From SZUA-22 sp963751695 (GTDB lineage: Bacteria > Bacteroidota > Ignavibacteria > Ignavibacteriales > Melioribacteraceae), in assembly GCA_963751695.1 (NCBI GenBank), contig CAVVVP010000009.1:1-64000 (forward strand): 64,000 bases of DNA. The letters run 5' to 3'. The position numbers were made by a program, and so were the translations under genes. Below are positions 38,001-45,327 of the stretch, in pieces. The notes under the pieces were generated by a model. The model had not been told where the DNA came from. It did not search any database and saw only the letters and a list, made by a program, of their open reading frames with translations. Position 1 is the first letter of the stretch. The number at the start of each line of letters is the position of its first letter.

Positions 38001-38085
38001 ATCCATTATTTGCATAAGATAAATTTGAGTAACAAAAAGTCAAACTAACAATAATGATCAACCTACTGTAGTTTCTTCTAAACAA
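35005..38085 (-). CDS. Multidomain secreted hydrolase-like protein with T9SS tail
   Basis: 1026 aa from a TTG start after AGGGAGAA, with a signal peptide (LIIIVSLTFCYSNLSYA). Residues 60-290 look like an alpha/beta hydrolase, with the nucleophile elbow TGHSGGGRFD near 172. Residues about 420-590 are an unclassified region (ITAQKIADLFGM, VYGWHKLDG-like IYGWHKLDGIPWQ). An FnIII-type domain (600-690) follows, then a flavodoxin/ThuA-like segment (LFSTYLDTGGNLFVSGSEIA, VIVLGFPFETI). It closes with LSQNYPNPFNPTT and the T9SS tail. The layout resembles large secreted proteins that carry an amidase- or lyase-type head with a golvesin-like tail. Substrate unknown. Confidence 0.75.
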   Translation of the reverse strand: MFRRNYSRLIIIVSLTFCYSNLSYANNGFRLLGFSNSYHHDEQILEFDFEPEIKVHINAPAANNFNPESKIVIALYALPNGNSTGQTIGKVMQAGDDWHFNIQHIGAQTRFIRKSGIDYNFVTVYLENNLLSWPAWKAKYSNYHEIIDNLVSKIQAMFSDFETEIVLTGHSGGGRFDFSFIDHYESIPPFVKRIAFLDSNYGYDDSYGAKFVNWLNASDENMLFTLAYNDSVALYNGQPIVSATGGTWYRSRWMHRFLSNYYDFETIEDSEFIIHTALDGRIQIILKKNPERKILHTVQVEKNGFIHAILSNTPQENIGYEYYADGAYTNLIQKSETNYTKLNIPPRPTDALSGSEFMTSVQNLTFEEREERLFEEISNGNIPDFLRTLTKITTSFNDNSGVAHTVSYEVMPDYLAVGSDEDFCRVPMGPITAQKIADLFGMTMPTRKLVDNIYINCDIKLEPVTYPWHERNTLVPKFVEHNDAIETQREVASARLGQLVGGTKKDVVISNLIVDPTRLNKVVIYGWHKLDGIPWQPLYNGHTELYVDYSHGIRFVNNLTIIDSNIANLRDALKDDNLYKIFSDEVGPMSQPSYLEISGLPSKPASFGVISVDGDKLKIVLEQDDNVEFYKAYLSNDGINFGTAIELDPNNLIIDQLFDNKLVFVKIRAVNSIGESNYSEVLGIGIPSDGSTPQGLIVNGFDRASDGNTYDFNRIHGKAFYNNSFFFNSATNEAISSGLFDLMDYKIVDYILGEESTVDETFNETEQQLFSTYLDTGGNLFVSGSEIAWDLDYKGSTTDKSFIKNYLKIRYLNDAPYNTKNVYYTANALGGSYFQNLSNVRFDNGTHGTYNVDWPDVFGLSEGGVGAFEYSGLDTADGFAGVFYEGYFPNGSEEGKVIVLGFPFETIYPEETRNELVNEILIFFDQRTNIYQQKETTTIENFTLSQNYPNPFNPTTRISYSIPKQSFVSLKIYDQLGRIVTELVNELQSPGIYEINLNGSNLASGAYFYRIQAGDFIETKKMLLMK

Positions 38086-38497
38086 TCAAATTCTCCCTAT
38101 AATTTTCTTTTAAAAAAATTTACCTCATAAACTAACAAACTTAAAATATAACTTTTCAGAGAAAAAAAACTACTATAAAATAATTACACTTTAAACTGAC
38201 ATTTGGTGACTGCTTACTGAGAAAATGAAGCTCATATATGCCAGAATAGAGACAAGTTTTATAGAGGGTGGATCTGCTATGTGAGATCACACGTAGTATT
38301 AAATAATTCATTCAATTGAAATATTAGAATATAAAATCCAAATATTTACTAAACCTCGCATGAAATTATTGTAAAGTAATGATGATTTTCATAGATTACG
38401 AAAATTATTAACAAAGTAACTGTTATCTCTATATCAATGAATGTTAACGTAGTTTATAAATAAGCTTTGTTTCAGAATAGAAGAGCTTGGGGCAAAA
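38086..38497. promoter_or_regulatory. Divergent intergenic region with a 20-bp palindrome
   Basis: About 410 bp separate the minus-strand T9SS gene from the dehydrogenase operon. The notable element is CTATGTGAGATCACACGTAG (38277-38296), which equals its own reverse complement at 16 of 20 positions. It could be an operator for a GntR/LacI-type repressor of the rightward operon. The half-sites resemble TGTGA/TCACA but the spacing is 2, so it is distinct from the CRP-type sites. No gene is seen. Confidence 0.45.
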
Positions 38498-39583
38498 ATG
38501 AAAGCATTAGTGCTGAAATCTCGTGAATCACTAGAGGTTGTGGATGTTCCTAAACCGGTCCTTTCTCCAGGTCAAGTAATGGTGAAAGTGAGTAATTGCG
38601 GTCTTTGTGGAAGTGATATTAGATATTTCCACGGAGAGAACCCATGGGCAAAGCAAACACTTCAGATGAATATTCCTAATCCGCCTAATATTATTCTTGG
38701 TCATGAGTTCGTTGGAGATGTTGTTGAAGTATATGATTCGATCGATGAGAAGCTTATTGGTAAGAGAGTAGCTGTGCAAACATGGTCCGCTTGCGGGCGT
38801 TGTGATTCATGTCGGCGTGGCAAAGAGAATTTCTGTAGAGAAACTAAGCATCTTGGGCATGGACAAGGTTGGGGTGAGATGGAATTTTATCCAGGTGGAA
38901 TGGCAGAGTATTGTCCTGCTTTCAGCAATCACGTATATGAACTACCTGAAAGTGTGTCAAATGAGCAAGCTACATTTCTCGACCCACTTACAGCAGCTCT
39001 ACATGCAGTAGATGTGGGAAAACCTGAAGTTCTCAATCGTGTGGTTGTGCTGGGTGCAGGCCCCATAGGAATCATGATAGCACAATTATCCAAAGTCTTT
39101 GGTGCCGCTAAAACATTTATTACAGATATCACGGATGATAACTTACAAGTTGCCCATCAACTTGGGATTGACCATACTTTGAATGTGTCTGACTCAGGAC
39201 AATCAATTACTGACCTTGTAAAAAAACAGACGAATGGATTAGGCGTGGATCGAGTTTTTAACACTGTTGGATCACAAGAAAGTATAGTTGAATCTCTCAC
39301 TTTATTGAAGAACACAGGAATAGCGGTGCTGTTAGCTACTAAAAATGAGGAGATCAATTTTCCAGCTTTGTTGCTCAGTGGTGAAAGAACAATCAAGACA
39401 TCGACTAACGCTATGTATGCTGACTTCCCAAGAGCTATTGAGTTATTAGCTAGTGGTCTTGTCAAAGTTGATCCGATGATAACTCACCGTTTCAATCTTA
39501 ACGATGGTCTTAAGGTTTTCGAAACTGCTGTTAACAAAGCTCAAAGCAAGGCAATTAAAATTGTATTGAACTGTGAAATATGA
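38498..39583 (+). CDS. Zinc-dependent medium-chain alcohol/polyol dehydrogenase
   Basis: 361 aa, the usual length of MDR dehydrogenases such as sorbitol, threonine or galactitol-phosphate dehydrogenase. Catalytic zinc ligands are seen in CGLCGSDIR and GHEFVGD; structural zinc cysteines in CGRCDSCRRGKENFC. The nucleotide site is VVLGAGPIGIM near 190. It would oxidise a sugar-derived alcohol with NAD(P). It overlaps the next gene by ATGA and so heads a coupled three-gene operon. Confidence 0.88.
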   Translation: MKALVLKSRESLEVVDVPKPVLSPGQVMVKVSNCGLCGSDIRYFHGENPWAKQTLQMNIPNPPNIILGHEFVGDVVEVYDSIDEKLIGKRVAVQTWSACGRCDSCRRGKENFCRETKHLGHGQGWGEMEFYPGGMAEYCPAFSNHVYELPESVSNEQATFLDPLTAALHAVDVGKPEVLNRVVVLGAGPIGIMIAQLSKVFGAAKTFITDITDDNLQVAHQLGIDHTLNVSDSGQSITDLVKKQTNGLGVDRVFNTVGSQESIVESLTLLKNTGIAVLLATKNEEINFPALLLSGERTIKTSTNAMYADFPRAIELLASGLVKVDPMITHRFNLNDGLKVFETAVNKAQSKAIKIVLNCEI

Positions 39584-40419
39584 ATCCTTTAATAAATGAA
39601 ATTAACAATACAGATATAAGATCTGGTACACTCGGTATCTGGTGGCTTGGTCAAGAAGGTTATGCAATAAAGACACATGATCAAGTTATTTACATCGACC
39701 CATACCTGAGTACTTACGCTGAAAGAATCACTTTAGGTAAACCTGACGAACATATCCGAATGATGCCACCACCTATGCATCCAGAGGAAGTAACCAATGC
39801 CGACCTAGTAATATGCACCCATGATCATGCTGATCACATTGACCCTGAAGGTATTCCACTTATAGCTAATGCTTCTAGACAAACCAAATTTCTTGTTCCA
39901 GAGTGTGCCCGGCAAACATTACTTAATTTTTATATATCAGAAGATCGAATTAATACTCTCAAAGGTGATGATGCCTTAACGATCTCAGATATTACTATTG
40001 AAGCTATTCCAGCTAAACATGAACAATTCGATAAAGATGAAATCATGGGTTATCCATATTTGAGTTATATTATTAAGATAGAAGACTTTACATTAGTTCA
40101 TGCTGGAGACACCATTCCATATATTGGACAGATCGATAAGTTCAAATCACATGAGATTGATTTAGCTTTTGTACCTATTAACGGACGAGATAAGTTCCGT
40201 CACGACCTGGGATTTGAGGGTAATTTTAACTCTGTTGAAGCTGTAGAATTTACATGTGGTATTGGTGCTGGTTTGACAGTACCGATGCACTATAATATGT
40301 TTTCCATAAACACTGGTGATGTGGAAGAATTTCAACGTGTTGCTTTGGAAAAGGATTTAAATGTACTTATTATGGAGCCTTCCACACTTTTAGTTTTTAC
40401 AAAGGGATTATGTATATGA
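39580..40419 (+). CDS. UlaG-like metallo-beta-lactamase-fold lactonase
   Basis: 279 aa, cytoplasmic. It carries the MBL metal motif CTHDHADHIDP near residue 85, HAGDT near 187 and a late metal His in PMHYNMF. The sequence resembles UlaG, the L-ascorbate-6-phosphate lactonase, and related sugar-lactone hydrolases. Placement between a dehydrogenase and an SDR fits opening of a sugar lactone formed by oxidation. Both its ends overlap neighbours by 4 bp. Confidence 0.82.
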   Translation: MNPLINEINNTDIRSGTLGIWWLGQEGYAIKTHDQVIYIDPYLSTYAERITLGKPDEHIRMMPPPMHPEEVTNADLVICTHDHADHIDPEGIPLIANASRQTKFLVPECARQTLLNFYISEDRINTLKGDDALTISDITIEAIPAKHEQFDKDEIMGYPYLSYIIKIEDFTLVHAGDTIPYIGQIDKFKSHEIDLAFVPINGRDKFRHDLGFEGNFNSVEAVEFTCGIGAGLTVPMHYNMFSINTGDVEEFQRVALEKDLNVLIMEPSTLLVFTKGLCI

Positions 40420-41177
40420 AATTGAATAACAAAGTTGCTCTGGTCACAGGTTCGAGTAGAGGTATTGGTAAAGCAATTGCATTGGAATTAGCGAAGGAAG
40501 GCGCCCAAGTTATTGTTCACGGTCCAATGGAATCAGAAGAATTAGATTCATCTTTTGAGCAAGTTAGTGCAATCAATCAAGGTTCAATTAAGGTTGTGGC
40601 CGAATTGTCAGACAGTAGGGCCATAGAAGTATTATTTGAAACCATTACCTCAAAGTTTCGTCGTTTGGACATATTAGTTAACAATGCTGCAACTCAAAAC
40701 CCAAGTCCATTTCTGGAACTGACGGAAAATGATTGGGACCTAGTGTTAGCCGTCAACTTAAAGGCACCATTTCTTTGTGGACAGCACGCTGGCCGAATAA
40801 TGAAAGAAAATTGTAGTGGAAAGATTATTAATATCAGTTCTGTACATGCCTATGATGTGAGACGTAATTATGCACACTACAGCACCTCAAAAGGTGGATT
40901 AGAGACCCTGAGTAAGAGCATGGCTCTAGAACTAGCTGAGTACAATATCCAGGTAAACTCTATTGTTGTAGGGGCAATTGCAACAGAACTAACCCCAGCT
41001 GACAGATGTGAAAACATGCTTACTTCTATTCCCGCGGGTGTAGTAGGTAAAGAAACAGATATTGCCCACCTCGTTACTTTTCTAAGTTCAGATTCAGCAA
41101 ACTATATTACTGGAACAAGTATAACTGTTGATGGTGGATTAACTTTGGGTTTTTGTGCAAGCAGACCTGATCTATAA
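40416..41177 (+). CDS. Short-chain dehydrogenase/reductase
   Basis: 253 aa from ATG 40416; this start is chosen because it makes the same ATGA overlap with the preceding gene as the previous junction. An in-frame ATG 6 bp earlier is possible. Motifs: TGSSRGIG for cofactor, NNAAT, catalytic Ser in NISSVHAY, then YSTSKGG for Tyr and Lys. ITVDGG is the C-terminal signature. It belongs to the classical FabG/gluconate-5-dehydrogenase group and would act on a keto sugar in this operon. Confidence 0.88.
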   Translation: MKLNNKVALVTGSSRGIGKAIALELAKEGAQVIVHGPMESEELDSSFEQVSAINQGSIKVVAELSDSRAIEVLFETITSKFRRLDILVNNAATQNPSPFLELTENDWDLVLAVNLKAPFLCGQHAGRIMKENCSGKIINISSVHAYDVRRNYAHYSTSKGGLETLSKSMALELAEYNIQVNSIVVGAIATELTPADRCENMLTSIPAGVVGKETDIAHLVTFLSSDSANYITGTSITVDGGLTLGFCASRPDL

Positions 41178-41199
41178 TTAAATTATATTAGAAAAGAAT

Positions 41200-42264
41200 A
41201 TGACAATTGAGGAATTAGGATACAACAGAAGTTTAGAAAAATTTCGAAAAGAACAAAATTTAGATTCCTTTGAGACTGGTCGAGTAATATCGGAACACAA
41301 AGAAAGGTATGTTGTCAAGACTCCTCAAAAAGAGTTTGACTCCGAGCTTATAGGTAATTTAAGGTTTACTGCAGAAAGTAGATATGACTTTCCTGCAGTT
41401 GGTGATTGGGTTGCTTTTTCTGAGTATGATGATGGCAAAGCTCTAATTCATGCAATTTATCCTCGAATTTCTATTATAGAAAGACAAGCGGTTGGCAAAT
41501 CCGGACAAATACAAATAATCGCAACAAATGTTGACTGTGGATTAATTGTTCAAGCAGTTGATAGAGATTTCAATCTAAATAGGTTAGAAAGATATTTAAC
41601 AATCTGTTATGCTTCTAAAGTTGAACCGCTAATTGTTTTAAACAAAATTGACCTAATAAGTCACTCTGAATTGGAATCTTTGAAAGATCAAATTAGTCAG
41701 CGAATTAAAGATTTACCAATAGTATCCACATGCAACCAAACAAAAGGTTACCGTGAACTAGAAACTGCCATAAAGAAAGGTAAAACTTATTGTTTGCTTG
41801 GATCTTCCGGAGTTGGGAAATCTACTCTTTTGAATTGTCTCTCGGGAGAACAACTAATGAAAACTGGCGAAATAAGTTCGAGCGTAAATAAAGGAAAGCA
41901 TATTACGAGCCATCGTGAGTTAATTGTATTGAAAAGTGGGGGAATCTTAATAGATAATCCCGGAATGCGAGAAGTTGGTATTGCAGACACAACAAGTGGA
42001 TTAGATACTACATTTGAATACATTGTTGAATATTCTAAAAATTGCCGATTCAAAGATTGCACTCACACTCTTGAAAAAGGTTGCGCTATCTTAGCAGCTG
42101 TAGAAAACGGAGATATTGATCAAGATTCCTACGCTAATTTTCGAAAAATGGAAAAAGAAAAAATGTATTTTGAATCAAATGCATTAGAAAGAAAGAAGAA
42201 GGACAAAGACTTAGGAAAAATAATTAAGAACTACCAAAAACAAAGGAAAAATAATAAGTACTAA
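41200..42264 (+). CDS. rsgA: Ribosome small-subunit GTPase RsgA
   Basis: 354 aa with the circularly permuted GTPase order of RsgA/YjeQ: NKID (G4) near 149, then LGSSGVGKST (G1) near 205, then DNPGMRE (G3) near 252. An OB-fold precedes these (VGDWVAFSEYDDGKALI). Zinc ligands follow in CRFKDCTHTLEKGC. It helps mature the 30S subunit by hydrolysing GTP on the ribosome. It starts 22 bp after the SDR gene on the same strand but is functionally separate. A Lys-rich tail ends the protein. Confidence 0.95.
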   Translation: MTIEELGYNRSLEKFRKEQNLDSFETGRVISEHKERYVVKTPQKEFDSELIGNLRFTAESRYDFPAVGDWVAFSEYDDGKALIHAIYPRISIIERQAVGKSGQIQIIATNVDCGLIVQAVDRDFNLNRLERYLTICYASKVEPLIVLNKIDLISHSELESLKDQISQRIKDLPIVSTCNQTKGYRELETAIKKGKTYCLLGSSGVGKSTLLNCLSGEQLMKTGEISSSVNKGKHITSHRELIVLKSGGILIDNPGMREVGIADTTSGLDTTFEYIVEYSKNCRFKDCTHTLEKGCAILAAVENGDIDQDSYANFRKMEKEKMYFESNALERKKKDKDLGKIIKNYQKQRKNNKY

Positions 42265-42401
42265 CATTTCCTATTTCATCAAGGTTAGTATAAGAAATAT
42301 ATGAACAATAGTACTTATACCACTAATTTTGTGTGGATAAACATACTAGAATATACTAACCGTTATGGCCAATTGAAATCAATCAACTAAAAGAGTTTTT
42401 T

Positions 42402-43214
42402 ATGAAAATACTAATGATGTTATTGCTTTTATTTTTTGCCATTCACAACACCTATGGTCAGAAAAGTGATATAGTTGAGTTAAATGGTGCTGATATTTAT
42501 TATGAAATCCATGGCGATGGAGAACCCCTGGTTTTATTGCATTGGTACATGGGTAGCAACAAGATATATGACCGATGGGTGGAAGATTGGTCAAAAAAAT
42601 ATCAGGTTATTTTGCCAGATTTGCGAGGACATGGACAATCTACCAATCCTAAAAAAGTATTTAGACATCGGGATGTAGCTGAAGATATTTATGCTTTAAT
42701 GGATTATCTAAAAATTAAGAAATTCAAAGCATTGGGTGCATCCACAGGAGGAATGACCCTAATTCATATGGCTACCATGGATACTTCAAGAATTACTTCA
42801 ATGGTATTAATTGGTGCAACTTCCTATTATCCGAAAGAGTGTCGAGAAGGTATGCTTAGTTATAAAGTTTCAGAGTGGGAAGAATACACATGGATGAATA
42901 AACATGTAAATCGCGGAGAGGAACAGATTAAGAAGTTAATATATCAGTTTAATGAGTTATCCGAAACATATGATGATATGAACTTCACTCCAGCATATTT
43001 AGCTAAGATAAAATGTCCTGTTTTAATTATACATGGGGATCGGGATGAGTATTTTCCGATTGATATTCCGGTTGAGATGTATCAATCAATTCCAAATGCT
43101 TATTTATGGACTCTACCTAACGGAAAGCACATACCTCCGATTTGGGGTTCTAAATGGTCAACCATATTTTCTGATATCACGATGGATTTTTTAAACGGTG
43201 AATGGGAGAAATAA
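42402..43214 (+). CDS. Exported alpha/beta hydrolase
   Basis: 270 aa with a signal peptide (LMMLLLLFFAIHNTYGQ). The fold-1 hydrolase signature is complete: LLHWYMGSN near the oxyanion loop, PDLRGHGQS, nucleophile Ser in LGASTGGM near 113, Asp in IHGDRDEY and the closing His in LPNGKHIPP. It resembles bromoperoxidase/esterase-like enzymes. GTTATGGCC lies 31 bp upstream and its inverse GGCCATAAC follows the stop, so the gene may have moved as a unit. Confidence 0.85.
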   Translation: MKILMMLLLLFFAIHNTYGQKSDIVELNGADIYYEIHGDGEPLVLLHWYMGSNKIYDRWVEDWSKKYQVILPDLRGHGQSTNPKKVFRHRDVAEDIYALMDYLKIKKFKALGASTGGMTLIHMATMDTSRITSMVLIGATSYYPKECREGMLSYKVSEWEEYTWMNKHVNRGEEQIKKLIYQFNELSETYDDMNFTPAYLAKIKCPVLIIHGDRDEYFPIDIPVEMYQSIPNAYLWTLPNGKHIPPIWGSKWSTIFSDITMDFLNGEWEK

Positions 43215-43331
43215 ACGCAAACGGCCATAACAAAGATAATACCCAAAAAAGATTTTTGTGAAAATTTATTACTTATCCGTTACTGAACAATCGTAAGGTG
43301 CTTTATTACAGTATCTTACTGTAGATTATCT

Positions 43332-45209
43332 CTATTTCATCAAAATCATCTTCTTACTCTCAACAAACTGACCCGCTTGAATTCTATAAAAGTATATTCC
43401 ACTGGTTAGGTTTGAGGCATCAAATTCTACTGCGTAAGTTCCAGATGTCTGTCCTATATTTACAAGAGTTGCTATTTCTCTGCCCAAGACATCAAACACT
43501 TTGAGTGACACATAACTTTGATTGGGTATTGAGTAACTGATGTTTGTTGATGGATTGAAAGGATTGGGGAAATTCTGAGAAAGTCTGAATTGATGCGGTA
43601 TCTTTACCTTATCCTCTTGAATTTGAGTTGTCCTTCTTATCCAGTCCATTGCTGCTTTAACAACTGTGTCATCACCATTTGCCACATCTTCTTGGGTAAG
43701 CCAAACCTCTTCGTCGATAGGAGCTGAAGTATGTGCCATATACTCTCTACTTGGTAAAACATACCCACTGCCAGTAGCTCTTGTAAATAACCAATTATCA
43801 TATCCAAGATCGGGATAATCACTAAGCGTATAAGCTCCGCAGGTTGGTTTACCGAATACACGCGCCATTGGATGAAAACCTAGACGAAGGGATTCCCAAT
43901 CGCCGTTACTTACCGCACCCGGGCCAGTTAGGACTGCAATTGGTTTATCGTAGTATGATGAAGGGTTGCCTGCAATGTCAAACAACCTATTAGACCAAGT
44001 TGGGTGCTGAACCATATCGAAATGATCATTTGGGTCTCCGCGTAACTCAAAACCTACTTTAGAAATATAAGAATTGAAAAGGAGAGAATAACCATCATCT
44101 GCCTCAAGCATTGATCCACCATAGTTACAGCGCATGTCTATAATCATTCCGCTAGTTTCATGCACATGCATTAGACTATCAACAGCATCATAAAATTGTT
44201 CACTTATACGAAACTCATTTCTCCAATCCCAGGAGGCAATATACATGTACCCAATGTCTGTCCCTTCAACTATTCCCCATGTTATGAAATCTCCATTATA
44301 AAAATCTGGTTCCTCAATTCCTGGTACTGGTAATTGTTCATTTCCCCAAATATTTCCTGACTGAAATAACATCTGACTAGTTGGAAGATGAAGAGTGTCG
44401 CCAGTTGAATATTTAACAATATCAATTGTATCATATAAATGCCAGTTCAGTCCAGCACTTTGGAGAAGGTAATGCGTCATTGATTCATCTGTGCTTCCAA
44501 ATACATAAAATAAAGCAATCGGTAATTGTGCTTCAATAATTTCCTTGTAAAGAATTTTCCAAGGGATTCCATCATAGCCTAAAACTAAGTCCCCAGGAAC
44601 AAGACCAAGTTTATGTCCTGGAAGTGCTTTATAAACCAACAAACTGCTATCAGGCATTGGAGTGAGGCAAGCTCCGAATATTGAATTGTTCTGTGCAGTG
44701 CTTACTAAAAAAAGTGGAAGACCAGGCACTTGTTCAATGCCAGAATAAATACTTTCGTCAGTTATATAAGTATGTCCATCCATAAGAGCCATAGTAAGGT
44801 AGTTCATTATAGCTGTAAATCTTCCCTTGCTAACGCCAGCTTCAATTTCTGGGCGGTAAAGATTTCTGAGGGAATCGAGGTTGATATTCAAATTTACAAA
44901 TGCACCGTAGCCATGGTCAATATAATCATATGCTCTATCAAAGATTTCAAGTTTTTGCTGCGTGGGAACGCCTTCACCCCATGTGGAGTCAATTACTCTA
45001 GCCCAATCATCCTTAGCGTAATGACCAGCTAGTTTTGGAATGTAAGTGTAATCTGATTCAGCTATATCAATACTTGTATTGGTTCTATTATTTTGAGAGA
45101 CTTTATAGGGTAAGAAATTAACTTGAGCTTGTGCGGATTTAGAACTAAATAAAAGTCCCAAGAATAAAAATGAGAGCAATATTATGGTTCTACTAGTTGC
45201 TGTCGACAT
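43332..45209 (-). CDS. Secreted S41-like peptidase with T9SS tail
   Basis: About 625 aa. The second ATG (45209) is chosen because GAGGG is 7 bases upstream of it but only 1 base from the first. A signal peptide (LLSFLFLGLLFSSKSAQA) precedes a helical N-terminal region and a PDZ-like part (HKLGLVPGDLVLGYDGIPW). The C-terminal-processing-protease-like core reads IGYMYIASWDW, GMIIDMRCNYGG, then TGPGAVSNGDWESLRLG, with the presumed nucleophile Ser. FGKPTCGAYTLS follows. The end is LSQNFPNPFNPST and a T9SS tail. It probably degrades extracellular peptides. Confidence 0.85.
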   Translation of the reverse strand: MSTATSRTIILLSFLFLGLLFSSKSAQAQVNFLPYKVSQNNRTNTSIDIAESDYTYIPKLAGHYAKDDWARVIDSTWGEGVPTQQKLEIFDRAYDYIDHGYGAFVNLNINLDSLRNLYRPEIEAGVSKGRFTAIMNYLTMALMDGHTYITDESIYSGIEQVPGLPLFLVSTAQNNSIFGACLTPMPDSSLLVYKALPGHKLGLVPGDLVLGYDGIPWKILYKEIIEAQLPIALFYVFGSTDESMTHYLLQSAGLNWHLYDTIDIVKYSTGDTLHLPTSQMLFQSGNIWGNEQLPVPGIEEPDFYNGDFITWGIVEGTDIGYMYIASWDWRNEFRISEQFYDAVDSLMHVHETSGMIIDMRCNYGGSMLEADDGYSLLFNSYISKVGFELRGDPNDHFDMVQHPTWSNRLFDIAGNPSSYYDKPIAVLTGPGAVSNGDWESLRLGFHPMARVFGKPTCGAYTLSDYPDLGYDNWLFTRATGSGYVLPSREYMAHTSAPIDEEVWLTQEDVANGDDTVVKAAMDWIRRTTQIQEDKVKIPHQFRLSQNFPNPFNPSTNISYSIPNQSYVSLKVFDVLGREIATLVNIGQTSGTYAVEFDASNLTSGIYFYRIQAGQFVESKKMILMK

Positions 45210-45327
45210 GATCATTCCCTCAAATAATTTAATTTAAATCAAAGTCACTATAAACATACATGTTTAAACAGTCTTACTAGAACTTAAGTAAAGACTTGAT
45301 TTAATTCAACCAAAAATGAAAAGTAAT

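Noticed and set aside
38281..38292. A fourth CRP/FNR-type site (TGTGAGATCACA)
   Set aside because: The half-sites match but the spacer is 2 nt instead of 6, so it is reported only as part of a different palindrome.
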